Below, in pieces: positions 18,151 to 26,297 of a stretch of DNA of 55,815 bases (its first letter is position 1; each line of letters begins with the position of its first letter). The DNA is from Chitinophaga pinensis. Lineage in GTDB: Bacteria; Bacteroidota; Bacteroidia; Chitinophagales; Chitinophagaceae. The position numbers and the translations under genes are program-made. The stretch spans positions 1-55,815 of the forward strand of contig CAMCHR010000006.1 in NCBI GenBank assembly GCA_945874755.1, read 5' to 3'. The notes beneath the pieces were generated by a model. It was not told the origin of the DNA. It saw nothing but the letters and a program-made list of their open reading frames with translations, and did not search any database.

Positions 18151-19575
18151 TTACTTTGTATCATCGTATCCGAACTTTTGATTCAAAGCAAATACCGCTT
18201 CTGCAGAAAAGTCATTCTTATGAATTAACTCAAGTTGTCCATTGATCAACCCTTTTTTGGTAGGCAATAATTTAACATTATGCTCGAAAATAGCATTGGC
18301 CTCTTCTTGATCCGATTTGCCAATTTGATTGATGGCGGTGACTACATCTTCCATCTGACGAATAACAGATAAAATTTGATTTGGAATCCAAGATGTAATT
18401 GGCGTGCCACCAGTAGCCATAGCATACTTGGTATTGGCCATGATATATTTTTGAACAAATTGCCAATGTCCATTTCTGAAATGATAAATTTCTTCTAAAA
18501 TGCCTAATAAATAACAAAGACCAGTGACATCTTTATTTTCAACTAATTTACCCATTAAACCTTTTGGATGCAAGGTTTTCATTGAATTTTCAAGGTCTTT
18601 AAAAAAATCTTGTACGCAGGTTGGACGGTACAGTCTAAGGTCTAATAAGTATTTTGTGAGTTCATTTTCTGGATAATAAAAGATCACTCCAGAAAAAATA
18701 TCTTGCATTGGAATAATATCGTCTTGTGCACCTGTTTGACCTCTAAAAGCTTTAGGCTCATCCCATACATTTTCATACACCACCCCATCGCCAAACAAAT
18801 CGGTATTGCCTTTAACACCCATTATAAAAATTCTAAAATCATTGTATCGTTGCCATCTAGAAGCCTTCCACATCTCTTTTCTGCGCTCATTCATTTGTTT
18901 CATAGTGGACCAATTCTTTTCTAGCAAATCACCAACTGATTTTGCCCCTCCATCTAATGCCTGAATGGTTTGCATGACTGTGCCTACTAAATTGGCCGAA
19001 AATCTGTTGATGTCTACATGCAACATAATAAAACCAACTTCATCGGGTTGTCCAGAAAAACGATTACACATGGTAATGTTTTCCCAATTCAAGTCGCCAG
19101 CTTCGTCTAGCTTTTGGTAATTACCTAATGAATAGGCATAATGGTAATCTAGCCAAGCAAATACATTTAATTTATCAGCTACTTTACAAAAAGGCTGTGC
19201 AATATTTGCAGGTAAAAAATTTCTAGCTTTTCCATATTTCCCATCTTTTCTAAATTGTTGGAAAGAAGGCTCTAATAAATAAGCAGAAGCTAAAAAGCTA
19301 TAAGATCTAAATAAGGCTTGTAAAACAAAAATGTCTTCCTCTTTTTCAACGGCAGCCAAATGATTTTGAATCGCTAAAGTAGGCGCAACAATACCATCCT
19401 CTGTATTTAAATAGCCAAACTCGTTTTCATTTAAGACTACAGGCATGTTGTCCAACACAGCTTGTAAGTCCGCATAATTACTTGGTAATTTTACCATCGG
19501 CGCTTTTACCGGAAGGAAGCCATGCGCAGCACTCACATTGAAAAAGCCATCACTGTAATTGGATAAAATAGACAT
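18151..19575 (-). CDS. Indoleamine 2,3-dioxygenase family heme protein
   Basis: The 474-residue protein aligns by motif with the IDO family, which opens the indole ring of tryptophan to N-formylkynurenine with heme and O2. The segments FRIFIMGVKGN (about 247-257) and FRGQTGAQDDIIPMQD (278-292) match the IDO core substrate-binding parts. FRNGHWQFVQKYI contains the proximal heme histidine, H370. It is longer than human IDO1 (about 400 residues). No kynureninase, formamidase or NAD-synthesis gene is adjacent, so substrate and pathway are open. It forms a single-gene unit on the minus strand. Confidence 0.75.
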   Translation of the reverse strand: MSILSNYSDGFFNVSAAHGFLPVKAPMVKLPSNYADLQAVLDNMPVVLNENEFGYLNTEDGIVAPTLAIQNHLAAVEKEEDIFVLQALFRSYSFLASAYLLEPSFQQFRKDGKYGKARNFLPANIAQPFCKVADKLNVFAWLDYHYAYSLGNYQKLDEAGDLNWENITMCNRFSGQPDEVGFIMLHVDINRFSANLVGTVMQTIQALDGGAKSVGDLLEKNWSTMKQMNERRKEMWKASRWQRYNDFRIFIMGVKGNTDLFGDGVVYENVWDEPKAFRGQTGAQDDIIPMQDIFSGVIFYYPENELTKYLLDLRLYRPTCVQDFFKDLENSMKTLHPKGLMGKLVENKDVTGLCYLLGILEEIYHFRNGHWQFVQKYIMANTKYAMATGGTPITSWIPNQILSVIRQMEDVVTAINQIGKSDQEEANAIFEHNVKLLPTKKGLINGQLELIHKNDFSAEAVFALNQKFGYDDTK

Positions 19576-19641
19576 AATTATTTATTTAAAACTAAATGTA
19601 GTTGGCGCTCAAAGTAAGAAATTTTTTGCAAAAGGAATGTA

Positions 19642-20541
19642 TTAAAATACATCTAAATCCGACCCATTCACTACGACTCCTTTATACTTAGACTTCAGCT
19701 CATCCAATAAGCTTTGCAAGCTGGTACCAAAAGTTAATTGATGATTTAGAACGAGCAGTTTTGGCTTTACTTGATTGGCAATATCAGCCAATTGATACGT
19801 TGAAGTATGAAATGTAGAATGATAATCCTGCCATCTTTGGGTTCGTTTTTTTAAGCCTGCATCGGAATATACTTCGTGTACTAAAATATCACAATCCTTT
19901 GCATATTGAATTAAGTTTTTACTGTAAGTGCAATCCCCAGAGATCACAATTTTCTTATCCTTTGTTTGAAACACAAATCCATATGCATTGTCCCATTGAC
20001 CATGTTGCACATTAAATGCAGTCACGGTTAAATTACTATCCTTATAAATCTGTCCCTCCTTAATTTCATTTGTATATACTTGATAAGCAATTGCATCCCC
20101 TTTTTCCAAACCATTAATTCTTATCGCTATGTCTTCCTTATAAGCACTCATTAAATCATCTGTCATCTTTTTTGATCCAACTGGACCATAAATACGGATA
20201 GGCGCATTGCGATCTAAAACAGCAGGCGTTAAAATAATATCGGCCAAGCCTATGGTATGATCGGAATGTAAATGTGTAATGAATAATGTTTTTAATTGCG
20301 CAGCTTCCAAAGAAGGGAACCCAAGTTTACTTGCTTCCGCCGCCCTTCTCACTACCCCAGGCCCACAGTCCACGATATAGGAGGTATTGTTAACCACAAT
20401 TGCCAATGATGGGCCAGATTTAGTAGGATCCGCAAAGGGGCTGCCCGTTCCTAATAACACTAACTTAGTGTCTGTATTTTGAGCATTTAAAAGATTACAT
20501 GTTCCAATAAAAAGTATTGCCGTGAATGCGAATTTCAACAT
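19642..20541 (-). CDS. Secreted MBL-fold metallohydrolase, RNase Z-like
   Basis: The 299-residue protein has a signal peptide (residues 1-20, ending LLNAQ) and a metallo-beta-lactamase fold. Metal-site motifs are FITHLHSDHTIGLADI (HxHxDH), an Asp in VISGDCTYSKN and a distal His in VLNHQLTFG. The GTGSPFADPTKSGPSLAI start and the HTSTYQLADIA segment resemble RNase Z/ElaC and arylsulfatase-type members. Because it is exported, tRNA processing is unlikely; a periplasmic hydrolase of phosphodiester or sulfate esters is more plausible. It lies 11 nt downstream of the M28 peptidase gene, probably in the same operon. Confidence 0.8.
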   Translation of the reverse strand: MLKFAFTAILFIGTCNLLNAQNTDTKLVLLGTGSPFADPTKSGPSLAIVVNNTSYIVDCGPGVVRRAAEASKLGFPSLEAAQLKTLFITHLHSDHTIGLADIILTPAVLDRNAPIRIYGPVGSKKMTDDLMSAYKEDIAIRINGLEKGDAIAYQVYTNEIKEGQIYKDSNLTVTAFNVQHGQWDNAYGFVFQTKDKKIVISGDCTYSKNLIQYAKDCDILVHEVYSDAGLKKRTQRWQDYHSTFHTSTYQLADIANQVKPKLLVLNHQLTFGTSLQSLLDELKSKYKGVVVNGSDLDVF

Positions 20542-20552
20542 TGCAAAAATAA

Positions 20553-22139
20553 TTAGTTGGTTGGTGCAATAGGTCCTTTACGCATTGCTTTTCCTTGAGC
20601 AGGCCATGGAATAGGTTGTCCTGTAAGCTTATTGGTTCCTAAATCTACTTTGTCTCTTGGGAAAGTGGCGTTGTCTTCGCAAGCCATGTATACCAAGATT
20701 GCAGTAAGCATAGCGTTGTTTTTTAAATCATCGAAAATGATTTTATCATACGTATCTCTGTTCGTATGCCAAGTATAATTAAAGTAAGACCAATTTAATG
20801 CGCCTAATGAAAAACCTGGAGCACCCACTGCTACAAAAGAAGCATAATCACTTCCTCCTCCACCCGGTGTGCCAGGAAAAGTTGTCTTAATAGAATCTTT
20901 CATACTGCTAGGCACAGCATCCAACCACCTTGTAATAAATTCACCCGCATATTTAAAACCTTGTCCAGAAATATTGACAATTCTACCTGTACCATTATCC
21001 TGATTGAACAATGCTTGTAATTTACCAACCACTTCGGGATGGTCTTCCACAAATGCTCTTGAACCATTTAAGCCTTGCTCCTCACTACCCCAATGTCCCA
21101 CTAAAATAGTACGCTTAGGATTTGGATACACTAGCTTTAAAATGCGCATGGCTTCCATCATTGTCAAAGTACCAGTGCCGTTATCCGTTGCACCTTGTCC
21201 ACCATCCCAAGAATCAAAATGCGCAGAAAGCATCACATATTCATCTGGTTTTTCGGTGCCTTTGATTTCGGCAATGGTATTGAAATTTGGAACAGTACCT
21301 AAATCTTTGGAGTCTGTTTGAATACTAATAATAGGATTGTCTCCAGCCTCTACTAAGCGATATAAAGTTCCGTAATCTTCCAAAGCAATATCCACCGTTG
21401 GAATTTTTGTAGTGTATGCATTGAATATTTTATCAACACCAAATCCATTAGACCAGTTATTGGTTAGGATGCCTAATGCACCCGCTTTTTCTAAAATAAT
21501 TGGTAGCATTCTTGTTGAATAGCCTGTTTTACTGATGCGTTTACGCCATGCATCCGTAAGCTCAGTGCGTTCTTTTTTTAATTTATCAAAAGACTCCTTG
21601 GTAGCAAATTGCTGCCAGTTATCATCGGGTCTTCCAGTTGGTTGATTCATAGAAATCATGACAAACTTACCTTTTACATTAGGTAACCAATTTTGAAAAG
21701 CAATTGAGTCTGCTACATCAGGAATCATAACAATTTCTGCTTTCACTGCTTTTCCTTTTGTAGATGGACTCCAAGACAATTGAGTCCCTTCTAAACTTTT
21801 TACTCTTGGAGATAGCATATCAATATGTGTGATACCACGCTCCCAACCTTTCCACTCACCCCATTGTTCGTTGCGTGCAGTAATGCCCCAACTAGTATAT
21901 TTTTCTACTGCCCAATCGTTGGCCTTTTTCATTTGAGGTGTGCCCACAAGTCTAGGCCCTATGCCATCTAATAACTCGTGCGCCAAAACTTGCAATTGTG
22001 AATTCTTTGTTTCTTCCTGTACAATTTTTTCGATGACTGTTTGTGCTGCTACATGATTGGCTGTGAATATACAGACAATGCCAAGGAGCTTTATTATACT
22101 TCCTGTATAACTAAAGCGAAGAGGTTGAATTGTTTTCAT
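20553..22139 (-). CDS. Secreted M28 family metallopeptidase (carboxypeptidase Q-like)
   Basis: The 528-residue protein has a signal peptide (residues 1-33, ending NHVAAQ), a PA domain in the middle and a peptidase M28 catalytic domain. Di-zinc ligands and catalytic residues are visible in SAHFDSWDGGQGATDNGTG, GHWGSEEQGLNGS, NQDNGTGR and YTWHTNRDTYDK. The N-terminal LAHELLDGIGPRLVGTPQMKKA resembles PGCP/carboxypeptidase Q. It should trim amino acids from dipeptides or peptide ends in the periplasm. The ATG at 22139 is chosen because the signal peptide starts there; the 39 upstream codons run through a repeat hairpin. Confidence 0.88.
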   Translation of the reverse strand: MKTIQPLRFSYTGSIIKLLGIVCIFTANHVAAQTVIEKIVQEETKNSQLQVLAHELLDGIGPRLVGTPQMKKANDWAVEKYTSWGITARNEQWGEWKGWERGITHIDMLSPRVKSLEGTQLSWSPSTKGKAVKAEIVMIPDVADSIAFQNWLPNVKGKFVMISMNQPTGRPDDNWQQFATKESFDKLKKERTELTDAWRKRISKTGYSTRMLPIILEKAGALGILTNNWSNGFGVDKIFNAYTTKIPTVDIALEDYGTLYRLVEAGDNPIISIQTDSKDLGTVPNFNTIAEIKGTEKPDEYVMLSAHFDSWDGGQGATDNGTGTLTMMEAMRILKLVYPNPKRTILVGHWGSEEQGLNGSRAFVEDHPEVVGKLQALFNQDNGTGRIVNISGQGFKYAGEFITRWLDAVPSSMKDSIKTTFPGTPGGGGSDYASFVAVGAPGFSLGALNWSYFNYTWHTNRDTYDKIIFDDLKNNAMLTAILVYMACEDNATFPRDKVDLGTNKLTGQPIPWPAQGKAMRKGPIAPTN

Positions 22140-22176
22140 ATGACCCAATTTAAGAAAAATCATTCGCAGAAACAAA

Positions 22177-22204
22177 AAGGACCTACGATTTAACGTAAGT
22201 CCTT
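22177..22204 (-). terminator. Intergenic hairpin element B, copy 1
   Basis: AAGGAC and GTCCTT arms enclose CTACGATTTAACGTAA, whose TACG and CGTA form a second inner stem around ATTTAA. On the minus strand it follows the carbonic anhydrase gene and ends CCTTTTTG, so it can terminate that transcript. The core recurs at 39654, 42246 and 47491. Confidence 0.65.
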
Positions 22205-22248
22205 CTTGTATAGGGCTTGTGTGCTCTCCACATATTGAATAGTAGACG

Positions 22249-22872
22249 CTATTCAAAAAATTTCACATGACCTGTACTGATATCATGCACACCACCAACT
22301 ATGCCAATTTCACCATTTTTCACCATGTCCGCTATAATTTGACTTTTGATCAAAATGTTTTTTACAGATAAACCAACATTTAATTCAGCCACATTTTCTA
22401 CAAAATTTGCATTGCTTGAAGTTCTGTTTTCTTGTGTAGACATTTCTTGATCAACCGCTGGTAAAATCTTAGAGATCAAACCTGTTAAATTGCCTAATTC
22501 AACCTTATCACAAGCTCCTTTAATAGCACCACATTTGGTGTGTCCTAATACCACAATAATTTTTGCACCTGCCACTTTACAACCAAATTCCATACTACCA
22601 AGGATATCTTCGTTGACAACATTGCCAGCAATTCTTACACTAAAAACATCTCCTAATCCTTGGTCAAAAATTAATTCTGCTGAAGTTCTACTATCAATAC
22701 AACTTAAGATAACTGCAAATGGGTGTTGACCGTCTGAGGTGTCATTGGCTTGTTGTAAAAGGTTTCTATTTATTTTAAGATTGCTTACAAATCTCTTATT
22801 TCCATCTTTTAATATTTCTAATGCAAGTGCTGGTGTAATAGCTGATTGCATTTCTTTTGTTAATGTTTTCAT
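22249..22872 (-). CDS. Beta-class carbonic anhydrase
   Basis: The 207-residue enzyme interconverts CO2 and bicarbonate. Zinc ligands and the catalytic dyad are seen in SCIDSRTSAELIFDQGLGD (Cys, with Asp-Arg) and VLGHTKCGAIKGA (His and Cys). The length and the GNVVNEDILGSMEFG motif fit beta-CAs. It is the last gene of a tight operon with a DUF2490 protein and a SulP transporter (gap 13 nt), which points to bicarbonate supply or pH balance. It is a cytoplasmic enzyme without a signal peptide. Confidence 0.93.
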   Translation of the reverse strand: MKTLTKEMQSAITPALALEILKDGNKRFVSNLKINRNLLQQANDTSDGQHPFAVILSCIDSRTSAELIFDQGLGDVFSVRIAGNVVNEDILGSMEFGCKVAGAKIIVVLGHTKCGAIKGACDKVELGNLTGLISKILPAVDQEMSTQENRTSSNANFVENVAELNVGLSVKNILIKSQIIADMVKNGEIGIVGGVHDISTGHVKFFE

Positions 22873-22885
22873 TTTATTATTTTTA

Positions 22886-23581
22886 TTATACTTTTTTATT
22901 TTTTTTCAGAGGCAAATTGTTATAAAGGATGAATTGCAACTGGCCTCTAGTAATATTTTTTTGCGCCTGAATCATATAACCAGTCTCCACTCTTATTGAT
23001 TCATTAATACCAATACCTAAACCTGCATATAATCTGTTTCGATCAAATTTTGCTTCTTTTATATCAATAAACAACTCATTGTACGCCGAAAAGTAAGTCG
23101 TTTTTCTAGTAAAATTTTTATTCCCTAATGGTGTGAGTAAAGCAATAAAATACCTTGTTCTTAAACCAAATTCATTGGGGAAAAACCGTTCTTCTAAACG
23201 GAATCGATGCGTGAATGTATTTGAGCCAATCTTATTTTTAAACAAATACTGTTGGTAAATTCTATTTTCAACTTTAGTGCTTGTTTTTAAATCAAATTCA
23301 TCATAACTATCTGTGGCAATATAAGCATACCCCAAGAGCAGGTTATGATTTTGAGGTTTTAGATTATAACCAAGACCTGCCCTAGCTAAAAACTGGTTTC
23401 TTTGTCCAAAAAATTGATAGTCACGATACTGAAAATCAGATTGAATATTCCACTTATCGTTTATTTTTTGATTCCCAAAATAAACAAACCATGTCCCCAC
23501 ATTGCTAGATTGACCAATACCTGAAATATGGATCAAGCCAATGAACCCCAAGAGTAAAATGACCCGCTTTAACAGTAACAT
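22886..23581 (-). CDS. DUF2490 outer-membrane-like protein
   Basis: The 231-residue protein has a signal peptide (residues 1-23, ending SGIGQ) and the DUF2490 pattern GTWFVYFGNQKINDKWNIQS followed by alternating aromatic beta-strands and RFRLEERF. The predicted fold is a small outer-membrane beta-barrel. The function of the family is not known. Its position between SulP (gap 1 nt) and carbonic anhydrase (13 nt) is suggestive: it could provide an outer-membrane pore for the anion handled by SulP. That is inference. Confidence 0.8.
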   Translation of the reverse strand: MLLLKRVILLLGFIGLIHISGIGQSSNVGTWFVYFGNQKINDKWNIQSDFQYRDYQFFGQRNQFLARAGLGYNLKPQNHNLLLGYAYIATDSYDEFDLKTSTKVENRIYQQYLFKNKIGSNTFTHRFRLEERFFPNEFGLRTRYFIALLTPLGNKNFTRKTTYFSAYNELFIDIKEAKFDRNRLYAGLGIGINESIRVETGYMIQAQKNITRGQLQFILYNNLPLKKNKKV

Positions 23582-23582
23582 A

Positions 23583-25121
23583 CTATGGCTTAAAATTTAT
23601 TTTCTCCACTTCAATAGACCTAGTTTTTGCGTTGTATTCAAAATCTTTGATAATCTCAATCACATCATAGGCGATTGATTTAGAATTTGTACAATCAATA
23701 ATCACTTTACTATTATTAGGGATAGATTCAAAAGTGTTTAACAAACTTGCTTTATTAAAAAATGAAACTTCTTGAGCAAGCACCAAATGATGCACCGTTT
23801 TGCCATTTTCATCGCTTACATTATCCTTAACGTAGTGAGAATTACGATAACTATGTCTTAGTGTGTAAAAAATACCAAATAAGATACCTACTGTGATCCC
23901 TTTTAATAAATCTGTTGCGATAATGGCAATAACAGTTGCCGTAAATGGTATAAATTGTTCCCAACCTAGCTTATACATATCTTTGAATAAAGAAGGTTTT
24001 GCTAACTTGTAACCCACCATTAATAGGATGGCAGCTAAGGAAGCTAATGGAATTAAATTCAATAAGCTTGCTATAAATATGGCACTAATTAATAAAAATA
24101 CACCATGCAAAATGGCAGATAATTTTGTTTTACCTCCAAAATTGATATTGGCTGAACTTCTTACAATCACCTGAGTCACTGGCAATCCTCCAATTAAACC
24201 TGATACGATATTTCCTAGGCCTTGCGCTTTTAATTCTCTATTAGTAGGGGTAATTCTTTTATCTGGATCTAATTTATCGGTAGCCTCCACGCATAATAAA
24301 GTTTCTAAACTAGCCACAATGGCAATTACAATGGCAATTTTCCAAACTTCAAAATTACTAAGAGCCGAAAAATCTGGGAATGTAAATTGACCAAAGAACG
24401 CAGGTAAAGAATTTGGAACTGGAACAGATACTATTTGTTCTGCATTTAAACTAAATGGTAAAATCCCATTGGTAAAAGCAAGGTTAAAAAGTATACCTAA
24501 AATAACGACTACGATTGGGCCTTGCAGTAGTTGAAAAATTTTACGCTTTTTAGTAAGTACGGTATCCCATAAAATCAATATCGCAAGAGATACTGCTGCT
24601 ATTAATAAAGCACCTGGTGTAATGAATTCATATGCTCTCATTATTGCAGAAAAAGTATTTTGACCATCTGCTTGTAAAAATGCATCATCGCCTACAGCAT
24701 CTTTATCCCAACCTAGTGCATGTGGTATTTGTTTCAATATAATTAATAAGCCTATGCCCGTTAACATCCCCTTGATGACTGAACTTGGAAAAAAGTAGGC
24801 GATAAACCCTGCTTTAGCATATCCTAATGCCAATTGTAACACACCGGCAATCACCACCGCGGTTAAAAATGCTTGGTAGGAACCGCCTAAAGTCGCAATG
24901 GAGGTTAATACAATTACAGCTAAACCTGCAGCTGGACCACTAACACCTAATGGAGATCCACTTGCATATCCTACCACTATACCTCCTACTATACCTGCAA
25001 TGATACCGGCAAATAAAGGTGCCCCCGATGCTAAGGCAATACCTAAGCAAAGTGGTAAGGCCACAAAAAATACCACAATACTTGCTGGTAAATCGTTTTT
25101 AATGTGTTTAAATAGACTCAT
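23583..25121 (-). CDS. SulP family inorganic anion transporter, probably bicarbonate
   Basis: The 512-residue SLC26/SulP transporter has about 12-14 TM segments, beginning LPASIVVFFVALPLCLGIALASG and GIVGGIVVGYASGSPLGVSGPAAGL, the conserved substrate-site region of TM3. A short C-terminal STAS-like domain (about 440-512, SKVIIDCTNSKSIAYDVIEI) follows. SulP proteins carry sulfate, bicarbonate or dicarboxylates. Operon linkage to a beta-carbonic anhydrase favours bicarbonate. Its promoter faces a divergent TetR-family gene and its -7 box overlaps a palindrome. Confidence 0.88.
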   Translation of the reverse strand: MSLFKHIKNDLPASIVVFFVALPLCLGIALASGAPLFAGIIAGIVGGIVVGYASGSPLGVSGPAAGLAVIVLTSIATLGGSYQAFLTAVVIAGVLQLALGYAKAGFIAYFFPSSVIKGMLTGIGLLIILKQIPHALGWDKDAVGDDAFLQADGQNTFSAIMRAYEFITPGALLIAAVSLAILILWDTVLTKKRKIFQLLQGPIVVVILGILFNLAFTNGILPFSLNAEQIVSVPVPNSLPAFFGQFTFPDFSALSNFEVWKIAIVIAIVASLETLLCVEATDKLDPDKRITPTNRELKAQGLGNIVSGLIGGLPVTQVIVRSSANINFGGKTKLSAILHGVFLLISAIFIASLLNLIPLASLAAILLMVGYKLAKPSLFKDMYKLGWEQFIPFTATVIAIIATDLLKGITVGILFGIFYTLRHSYRNSHYVKDNVSDENGKTVHHLVLAQEVSFFNKASLLNTFESIPNNSKVIIDCTNSKSIAYDVIEIIKDFEYNAKTRSIEVEKINFKP

Positions 25122-25147
25122 TTTAGTTGAATTTTAAGTTGATGGGA

Positions 25148-25186
25148 CAAAAATAGTAATAATATTTTAAATAATAGTATTACTAT
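25148..25186 (-). promoter_or_regulatory. SulP promoter -7 box overlapped by operator-like palindromes
   Basis: TATTTTTG on the minus strand (25148-25155) is a perfect TAnnTTTG box for the SulP operon. It overlaps an inverted repeat ATAGTAATA (25153-25161) / TATTACTAT (25178-25186). The right half is itself a 13-bp palindrome, ATAGTA-T-TACTAT (25174-25186). This is a likely TetR operator. Confidence 0.55.
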
Positions 25187-25211
25187 CTTAAATAATTGTA
25201 AATATTTTAAC

Positions 25212-25219
25212 TAATTTTG
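25212..25219 (+). promoter_or_regulatory. -7 box of the TetR-family gene
   Basis: TAATTTTG matches TAnnTTTG exactly and lies 24 nt before the regulator ATG at 25244. A clear -33 element at the normal distance is not evident. Confidence 0.45.
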
Positions 25220-25243
25220 AAAATTGGTAGTAAACCCTCTCCT

Positions 25244-25918
25244 ATGAAGCTAGCATTACAAATTAATATGAACCCTTCCCTTTATTTAAGGGATCCGGAA
25301 GGGACTGATTTAGGCAAGAATATCATTAAACATAGTATTCAATTAATACATGATACTGGTTTTGAAGCATTTACGTTTAAAAAATTAGCAGAATCAATAG
25401 GCACCACTGAAGCTGGCGTGTATAGGTATTTTGAAAACAAACATAAACTTTTAGTTTACATTATATCCTGGTATTGGAGGTGGTTGGATTTTCAGATTGG
25501 TTACCAAACAAAAAATTTAACGAACCCAGTATCCAAACTAAAAAAAGTTATTACAATTTTGGCCACCACCGTGGAAGATGATCTAATGACTGGACATGTG
25601 GATGAGTCGATCTTACACCAAATTCTTATTTCAGAAGGCTCAAAAGCTTTCTTAACGAAACAAGTGAATCAAGACAATAAGCAAGAATATTTTAAACCAT
25701 ATAAGGACTTGTGCAATACCGTGGGGGAAATTATTTTAGAATGTAACCCTAAATATAAATACCCACATTCACTGGCTTCTACCATCATCGAAATGGCTCA
25801 TTTACAAAACTTCTTCATGAATCATTTGCCATTACTTACAGATTTTTCAAAATCAAAGGATGAAAAAGAGATTATTAAATATCTAGAAGACCTGGTTTTT
25901 AATACGATTCGTATTTGA
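25244..25918 (+). CDS. TetR/AcrR family transcriptional regulator
   Basis: The 224-residue protein has an N-terminal TetR helix-turn-helix (about residues 20-70): GKNIIKHSIQLIHDTGFEAF, then FKKLAESIGTTEAGVYRYFENKHKLL. The C-terminal ligand domain is helical and not recognisable. The ATG at 25244 is preferred over a TTG 27 nt upstream that lies in the -7 box. It is divergent from the SulP-DUF2490-carbonic anhydrase operon and only 122 nt from it, with palindromes between them, so it probably controls that operon and itself. Confidence 0.85.
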   Translation: MKLALQINMNPSLYLRDPEGTDLGKNIIKHSIQLIHDTGFEAFTFKKLAESIGTTEAGVYRYFENKHKLLVYIISWYWRWLDFQIGYQTKNLTNPVSKLKKVITILATTVEDDLMTGHVDESILHQILISEGSKAFLTKQVNQDNKQEYFKPYKDLCNTVGEIILECNPKYKYPHSLASTIIEMAHLQNFFMNHLPLLTDFSKSKDEKEIIKYLEDLVFNTIRI

Positions 25919-26297
25919 TCAATTTTGATTTTCATCTTCACTTCCTTCCTTACCGTGCATCAGTATGAATTATTGTAATCCAATTTGAATCGAATTGCCT
26001 AAAATTCGTTTAAAATCCAAATTTACATAAGTATTTGATTTTTAATTAGTTAAGATAAAAATATCGAAGATATTTGATCGAATCTTGATAGAAACCCAAT
26101 ATCTTGGATCTCAATAATTGTCCAAAACAACTGCCCCGTAATAAAAACTCAAAAGTTTTAAACTAAAGAAGTCTTAGATCGACATAATTCTTTATATATA
26201 AATGGCAAAATTTTTGGAAATTAAGGAGATTTTTTGCTACTTTACGGGTAACATAGCAAAAGATATATGTTAAACTTTTCTTACTAAATTTTTTAAA
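25919..26297. other. 380-nt intergenic region upstream of SusC 1
   Basis: I see no ORF or RNA gene here. The region is AT-rich. It holds a promoter close to the SusC start and a TCGACATAAT box (26179-26188) followed by ATGGCAA (26202-26208). The same box recurs in the gap upstream of the second SusC gene. Confidence 0.6.
26211..26245 (+). promoter_or_regulatory. Promoter of the first SusC/SusD operon
   Basis: TTTTTGG (26211-26217) and TACTTTAC (26238-26245) are separated by 20 nt and resemble the Bacteroidota -33 and -7 boxes, with 7 of 8 matches to TAnnTTTG counted leniently. A 5' leader of about 50 nt would result. Confidence 0.5.

Noticed and set aside
25919..26297. Sigma/anti-sigma (FecI/FecR) pair before SusC 1
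   Set aside because: No ORF of suitable length exists here; the nearest upstream gene is a TetR-family regulator.
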